35,429 bases of DNA from a virus. Position 1 is the first letter of the stretch; every line of letters begins with the position of its first letter. The notes beneath the pieces are model-generated. The model worked only from the letters and a program-made list of their open reading frames with translations, was not told the DNA's origin and ran no database searches. Positions 32,288-35,429 of the stretch are shown piece by piece. The position numbers and the translations under genes were made by a program. Location of the stretch: positions 1 through 35,429 of IMG/VR virus record IMGVR_UViG_3300043409_000822, one strand, 5' to 3'.

Positions 32288-32482
32288 TTATTTAGAGGCC
32301 TGTTTCTCGACCTCCGAAAGCTGTATTGCCATCCTGTAATAGTTGGCCCAGTAGTCCGGGAAAGCATCCCGGATCTGTTTAAGGTTGGAAGGGTCAGCGG
32401 CTAGTGCTGCTGCTCCCAACTTAGAGATGAATGAACCACCGTATTCGATCATGCACCTGGCTACGTCTCGGTCTGTTATCAC
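32288..32482 (-). CDS. Small helical protein, 64 aa
   Basis: The start is a GTG overlapping the upstream stop as GTGA. The sequence (RDVARCMIEYGGSFISKLGA, then DAFPDYWANYYRMAI) is helical with a hydrophobic middle and a polar end. No family was recognised; such proteins are common in the early region of phages. Confidence 0.6.
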   Translation of the reverse strand: MITDRDVARCMIEYGGSFISKLGAAALAADPSNLKQIRDAFPDYWANYYRMAIQLSEVEKQASK

Positions 32483-32631
32483 TTGGTTGCCTTTCCGCGG
32501 CGGCGTGACCAGTAGGAAACGTAGTCCACTTTCACCTTACGGGCTGCACGGTATGCTTCGCCGGCCTGCTCCTTGGTTAGCTGATATGGACCGCTGCCCT
32601 GGTTGATGATCTTGCAGACTTCTTTGCTCAT
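32479..32631 (-). CDS. Small basic protein, 50 aa
   Basis: I used the ATG at 32631, since the longer open frame overlaps the next gene without coding features. It reads MSKEVCKIINQGSGPYQLTK, then EAYRAARKVKVDYVSYWSRR. It ends in a highly basic tail, RRRGKATK, that could bind nucleic acid. Function unknown. Confidence 0.55.
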   Translation of the reverse strand: MSKEVCKIINQGSGPYQLTKEQAGEAYRAARKVKVDYVSYWSRRRGKATK

Positions 32632-32642
32632 GGGTCGTAATG

Positions 32643-33155
32643 CTATTCCGACTTCATCGGTGTGCTCTGAACTCCGGAGTACGCAATGGTCTTCGGTCGG
32701 AAGATCCCCACCTGCTCCGTTTCTTCGACCCAGGAGGGGCCACCGCGGATGTGGAATATGCAGGAGGACATTCCGTTCCACGATTTGGTGCTGCTCTTAG
32801 CGGAGGTGTAGGCAGATCCGAACGTAGCGTTTAAATCATCGCTGCTCATCGCCTTGACGTTGGCCCAGTCGATATCGCCATCGTGCCACAGTTTGAAGCC
32901 TAGCTCCAGCGGGGCTACCACTTCTGCAATGCCCGGGAAGTGCCAGACCCACTCGTCATGACTGCTGGCATCACCTGACATAACCGCGTAGCACTGGTAG
33001 TTTCCGAGCGGTACGGAGCCACTGCCCCAGTCGCAGCTCTCGCCGGGTTTTAGGACTGCGGAACGTGACGGATGGTCGTTGCATTTAGGCTGCTCAAAGA
33101 GAGCAACAAGAACGGGGACTTCGGTCTGATTTTCGATTTTGATGTGGGTACTCAT
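32643..33155 (-). CDS. Unrecognised beta-rich protein, 170 aa
   Basis: The ATG at 33155 was chosen because the 61 upstream in-frame residues overlap the next gene and are not protein-like. It begins MSTHIKIENQTEVPVLVALF, continues with AVLKPGESCDWGSGSVPLGN and then DASSHDEWVWHFPGIAEV, and has LELGFKLWHDGDIDWANVKA in its middle. Alternating strands at the N-terminus suggest a beta-sandwich, and the C-terminal third contains SCIFHIRGGPSWVEETEQ. I do not recognise the family. It sits in the block of small early genes. Confidence 0.6.
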   Translation of the reverse strand: MSTHIKIENQTEVPVLVALFEQPKCNDHPSRSAVLKPGESCDWGSGSVPLGNYQCYAVMSGDASSHDEWVWHFPGIAEVVAPLELGFKLWHDGDIDWANVKAMSSDDLNATFGSAYTSAKSSTKSWNGMSSCIFHIRGGPSWVEETEQVGIFRPKTIAYSGVQSTPMKSE

Positions 33156-33183
33156 AGCTATTCGGAGGTGTAAACGGTGTCGG

Positions 33184-33381
33184 TTATGGGGTTGGTTGCA
33201 GGATGAAGTCGAAGTTGGTTTTCCAAGATTCGCCAAGGCGGTTGTATGTGTCGTGCTTGATCTTCCAGAGGCGAGGATTGCGAGTCGTCCCGGTGTGACG
33301 GCAGCGGATCCTGACATCGATATCCTTGAGCGCCACATTCCGTAGCCGGTCGTCTTCAGGTAGTTCGTGAAGGTGCTTCAT
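33184..33381 (-). CDS. Small basic protein, 65 aa
   Basis: The ATG at 33381 overlaps the previous stop as ATGA. The protein (MKHLHELPEDDRLRNVALKD, then RIRCRHTGTTRNPRLWKIKH) is rich in Arg, His and Asp and probably a small alpha/beta fold. Function unknown. Confidence 0.55.
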   Translation of the reverse strand: MKHLHELPEDDRLRNVALKDIDVRIRCRHTGTTRNPRLWKIKHDTYNRLGESWKTNFDFILQPTP

Positions 33382-33575
33382 GTCAGTAGGTGTTTGATGA
33401 TCTGATTTCTGTCTTTGATTGAAGCTCGGAGAATGCTCTCTAAAACAACGTGAGGGTTGATTGTCGCAACGTGTTTCCACTCTGGGCTTTGATCGACGTG
33501 CTTGGCTGTGTCCAGACTTTCTACGCGGACAATGCCGTTGGTTTTGTGGAGGTATATGAAGGCGCAGTCTCTCAT
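33378..33575 (-). CDS. Small hypothetical protein, 65 aa
   Basis: The ATG at 33575 overlaps the preceding stop as ATGA. It begins MRDCAFIYLHKTNGIVRVES and has a C-terminal helix (VVLESILRASIKDRNQIIKH). Function unknown. Confidence 0.55.
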   Translation of the reverse strand: MRDCAFIYLHKTNGIVRVESLDTAKHVDQSPEWKHVATINPHVVLESILRASIKDRNQIIKHLLT

Positions 33576-33742
33576 TTGGACTCCCTCCACAGCAGTAGAT
33601 TTGCTCGCAGTGCATCGTTCTCGGCTTTTAGCTGGTCGATGTATCCCAGTCGCGCCGCTGCGAGTCGCTCTAGCCTCCTGCATAGCATACCCAGATCGGC
33701 TATGTTGTGCGGAGTGCTGTCTGAGATGGGCGTGTCGCTCAC
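33572..33742 (-). CDS. Small coiled-coil protein, 56 aa
   Basis: The start is a GTG overlapping the previous stop as GTGA. The helix from about 15 to 54 has heptad-like spacing of Leu, Ile and Ala (MLCRRLERLAAARLGYIDQL, then AENDALRANLLLWRES). It shares the MSDTP opening with the gene upstream. Confidence 0.6.
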   Translation of the reverse strand: MSDTPISDSTPHNIADLGMLCRRLERLAAARLGYIDQLKAENDALRANLLLWRESK

Positions 33743-34014
33743 GGATTCCTCACTTCCTCTAAAATGGTTAGCATTGCATTCGCAGCTTTACCGTCTGACC
33801 CATCGCGAAAGAAAGCATAGGCTGCTCTGCTGATGATGTCCTCCAACCGCTTGATGCGGTCAGCCAGATTGAGAGCGTGAATATTCAGTTTCCTGAACAT
33901 CTCATTGGCTTCGTTGAGTTCGCGTTCGATGTCACAACCCACCTGCCATATTTTGGCAAAGCCAGCATCAGGATGGTCTAAGAGTGCTGATTGCATTCTT
34001 GGGGTATCGCTCAC
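33739..34014 (-). CDS. Small helical protein, 91 aa
   Basis: The start is a GTG (GTGA overlap). After MSDTPRMQSALLDHPDAGFA it contains two helices (RELNEANEMFRKLNIHALNL and ADRIKRLEDIISRAAYAFFR) that could form a coiled coil. The C-terminus has an EEVR-type helix. Function unknown. Confidence 0.6.
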   Translation of the reverse strand: MSDTPRMQSALLDHPDAGFAKIWQVGCDIERELNEANEMFRKLNIHALNLADRIKRLEDIISRAAYAFFRDGSDGKAANAMLTILEEVRNP

Positions 34015-34229
34015 TTGACGCCCTCTCTCGCTTTGAGCATCGCGTCGGCAATGCGGTATGCGTAGATCGGATACGGGTCATCTACTTGGCATTGGCTCGA
34101 CATCAAACCCTGCAACGCCGCCGCCGCAAAGTAGTCGCGCATGGTCATACCGGCGTAGCCAGATCCGTAGTTTGGTTCAATGAATAGCGTTGGAAACGCT
34201 GGTCCGCCGTCGTTGATCTGTGCACTCAC
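34011..34229 (-). CDS. Conserved small phage protein (DGGPAFP / RDYFAAAALQG type), 72 aa
   Basis: The DGGPAFP motif followed by GMTMRDYFAAAALQGLMSS and AYRIADAMLKAR is a very widespread small phage/prophage family. Its function is not established. The start is a GTG overlapping the previous stop as GTGA. Confidence 0.8.
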   Translation of the reverse strand: MSAQINDGGPAFPTLFIEPNYGSGYAGMTMRDYFAAAALQGLMSSQCQVDDPYPIYAYRIADAMLKAREGVK

Positions 34230-34681
34230 TTCACGCCCTCCGCTATTAGAGCGTGCTCCAATATCAAAAGAGCATCCGCGGTCTTTAGTGTGATGACCTG
34301 GCGAGGATGGCGCTGCTGGGCGATCTGTTTGAGGTGGCTCTTCCAGCCTGTGCCGTAGGTGGCTTTAACGCCGCATTGGAGCGTCTTTTGCCAGCGTTGG
34401 GGTGGAACTTCGATTAGCCTCGTTTTGGTGCTGGCAATGAGTCCCAACAGGAAGCCCACGTTGCGACCGAAGTTGAACATCGAGCTCCCAGGTGCGCCCT
34501 TCCCGCCCACATAGCCGCCCACCTTCTCGATGTAGCAGACGTCAGTGATGCCTAATCGATCCAGGATGAGCGTAGAGACATCCTGATCGGTGGTAGGCAT
34601 GGAATCTAGGATGATGCCCCCATGACCGTGGTAGGCGATGCCGCCGGACATCCCTGGGTCTATTGCCAAGATCCGTTTCAC
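34226..34681 (-). CDS. RuvC-like Holliday junction resolvase, 151 aa
   Basis: IDPGMSGGIA near 7-16 supplies Asp8, CYIEKV supplies Glu52, and TLKTADALLILEHAL supplies Asp136. These are the acidic residues of RuvC-type RNase H-fold resolvases. PPQRWQKTLQ near 93-102 is also common in phage members. It resolves branched DNA before packaging. The GTG overlaps the RHH gene as GTGA. Confidence 0.88.
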   Translation of the reverse strand: MKRILAIDPGMSGGIAYHGHGGIILDSMPTTDQDVSTLILDRLGITDVCYIEKVGGYVGGKGAPGSSMFNFGRNVGFLLGLIASTKTRLIEVPPQRWQKTLQCGVKATYGTGWKSHLKQIAQQRHPRQVITLKTADALLILEHALIAEGVK

Positions 34682-34812
34682 TTAGCAGCCTTTCGTAGCC
34701 AGGCCTGAATAGCCTTGTCGGCCACCGCCTGCATTTTTAGGCCGGCGGCCAGGCAGTAGGCCCGGAGAGTTTTGTGTGTGTCGGTGGTCACGTTGATGGT
34801 CTTTGGTTTCAT
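34678..34812 (-). CDS. Small ribbon-helix-helix type protein, 44 aa
   Basis: The sequence MKPKTINVTTDTHKTLRAYC, then LAAGLKMQAVADKAIQAWL, fits the strand-helix-helix of Arc/CopG repressors. Its ATG shares a base with the previous TAA (TAATG). It probably binds DNA as a dimer. Confidence 0.68.
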   Translation of the reverse strand: MKPKTINVTTDTHKTLRAYCLAAGLKMQAVADKAIQAWLRKAAK

Positions 34813-35144
34813 TACAGATGCTTGCGGACTTTGTTCCAATAGGCCTCGGTGGCTTGCTTTTTGTGGTGTCCCTGGGGACCGCCATTCCATATCCGAGCTT
34901 GGTCCTCGGTGCTCTTGCCCTTGCCGTAGTGGGTCAGGTAGGCCTCGCACACCGCCCTGGCCTGCACCCGGTTGGTCATAGCCTCCCAGCGGTAATGCGA
35001 CCCTGTGAATCGGTTCACGTCCTGCACCACACCGCGGTGGATCTGCAGGGGGCCTACAGCGCGTCCGTTGTCGCCGATGGCAAGATCGTTGCCGCTGGAC
35101 TCTACGATGATCAGGGCCGAGATGAGGTTGGAGAGAGTGGTCAT
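34812..35144 (-). CDS. Lysozyme-like/SLT-type muralytic enzyme, 110 aa
   Basis: ALIIVESSGN near 10-19 carries the catalytic Glu, and GDNGRAVGPLQIHRGVVQDV and YLTHYGKG, then ARIWNGGPQG and ATEAYWNKV, complete the lysozyme-like fold of SLT/T4-type lytic enzymes. There is no signal peptide. It cleaves peptidoglycan; it may be the endolysin released by the holin cluster 19 kb away, or a virion-associated enzyme. Confidence 0.82.
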   Translation of the reverse strand: MTTLSNLISALIIVESSGNDLAIGDNGRAVGPLQIHRGVVQDVNRFTGSHYRWEAMTNRVQARAVCEAYLTHYGKGKSTEDQARIWNGGPQGHHKKQATEAYWNKVRKHL

Positions 35145-35216
35145 GGTTTGGAGAGTTGTGCGCGTTGGCCAGTCGCGCCCCTGGAGGTGGTATTGGCCCC
35201 ACCCGGGGCTAAAGTC

Positions 35217-35429
35217 TCAAACCACTTCGTAATTATAATGACCGCGGCAATAAGCATCGAGGCCTTCGTACAGCTTGTTGATCTTTGCAGCCGCAGATTC
35301 CAAAGTTGGAAAGGCACAAACAAACCGATTGTATGAACCAGCCAAAGCGTCGGTAGAAGCGCAGTGATACTCGCACTTCAAAACAACCACAAACAGGCCC
35401 AGAGCCTTGGCCTTGTTGATTGAAACGCT
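35217..35429 (-). CDS. Partial hypothetical protein, 5' end outside window
   Basis: An open frame of 70 codons enters from the right edge and stops at a TGA at 35217. It reads NKAKALGLFVVVLKCEYHCA, then DALAGSYNRFVCAFPTLESA, and ends HYNYEVV, a small alpha/beta protein with three Cys. No family recognised. A weak GC-rich hairpin (GCCCC/GGGGC near 35200) follows the stop but lacks a U-tract. Confidence 0.6.
   Translation of the reverse strand, partial: SVSINKAKALGLFVVVLKCEYHCASTDALAGSYNRFVCAFPTLESAAAKINKLYEGLDAYCRGHYNYEVV

Noticed and set aside
35195-35212. Hairpin as terminator after the partial gene
   Set aside because: GCCCC/GGGGC stem has no following U-tract.

Overview
This 35.4 kb window is part of a tailed bacteriophage genome (Caudoviricetes), and every gene I can support lies on the minus strand. 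It holds a large terminase, a portal, a scaffold, an SU10/DUF5309-type major head protein, short-tail-type adaptor and nozzle candidates, ejection-type proteins, and a phage replication block. No tail tube, sheath or tape-measure gene is visible, which fits a podovirus-like virion. The host cannot be named. GC content is moderate, with AT-richer patches around 6.3-7.6, 10.4-11.1 and 16.6-17.0 kb. Few genes have a recognisable Shine-Dalgarno sequence, and most starts instead overlap the previous stop as ATGA, GTGA, TTGA, TAATG or TGATG. The source is probably an uncultivated environmental phage. Both edges cut a gene. No tRNA, rRNA, integrase, transposase, CRISPR array, DNA polymerase or phage RNA polymerase was seen.

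Layout in the direction of transcription (right to left). 35.4-32.3 kb: a run of mostly very small, overlapping genes that includes a lysozyme-like muralytic enzyme, a ribbon-helix-helix protein and a RuvC-like Holliday junction resolvase. 32.2-26.7 kb: replication and regulation, with a probable ssDNA-binding protein, a PD-(D/E)XK-type nuclease, a regulator that joins a sigma-region-4-like helix-turn-helix (HTH) to an RNA polymerase alpha-CTD-like domain, a second HTH protein, a DnaQ-like exonuclease, an HNH endonuclease, a replication initiation/loader-type protein and a DnaB helicase. 26.7-22.9 kb: a further HTH protein, a GT-A-type glycosyltransferase, the candidate small terminase, a 299-base regulatory gap and the large terminase.

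22.9-18.4 kb: portal, a small spacer protein, scaffold and major head protein, closed by a rho-independent-type terminator. 18.4-14.3 kb: head-tail genes, a mosaic tail fibre, two tandem paralogues, a lysis-type cluster (two small membrane proteins, then a small protein with a lipoprotein gene nested in it out of frame) and the tail adaptor. 14.3-6.3 kb: a 1012-residue tail nozzle candidate, an appendage protein, a GNAT-like protein, two probable virion proteins, a small cupin, an uncharacterised helical protein and a 584-residue ejection-type protein.

6.3-0 kb: one open frame of at least 2089 residues that leaves the window. It is a phage polyvalent protein with a zinc-metallopeptidase motif, a HhH-GPD-like segment, an ART-PolyVal ADP-ribosyltransferase domain and a second ART-like region, separated by a recurring RFM[PA] tetrapeptide. 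It probably enters the host with the genome. This protein, the sigma-4/alpha-CTD fusion and the repeated intergenic elements are the most unusual features.
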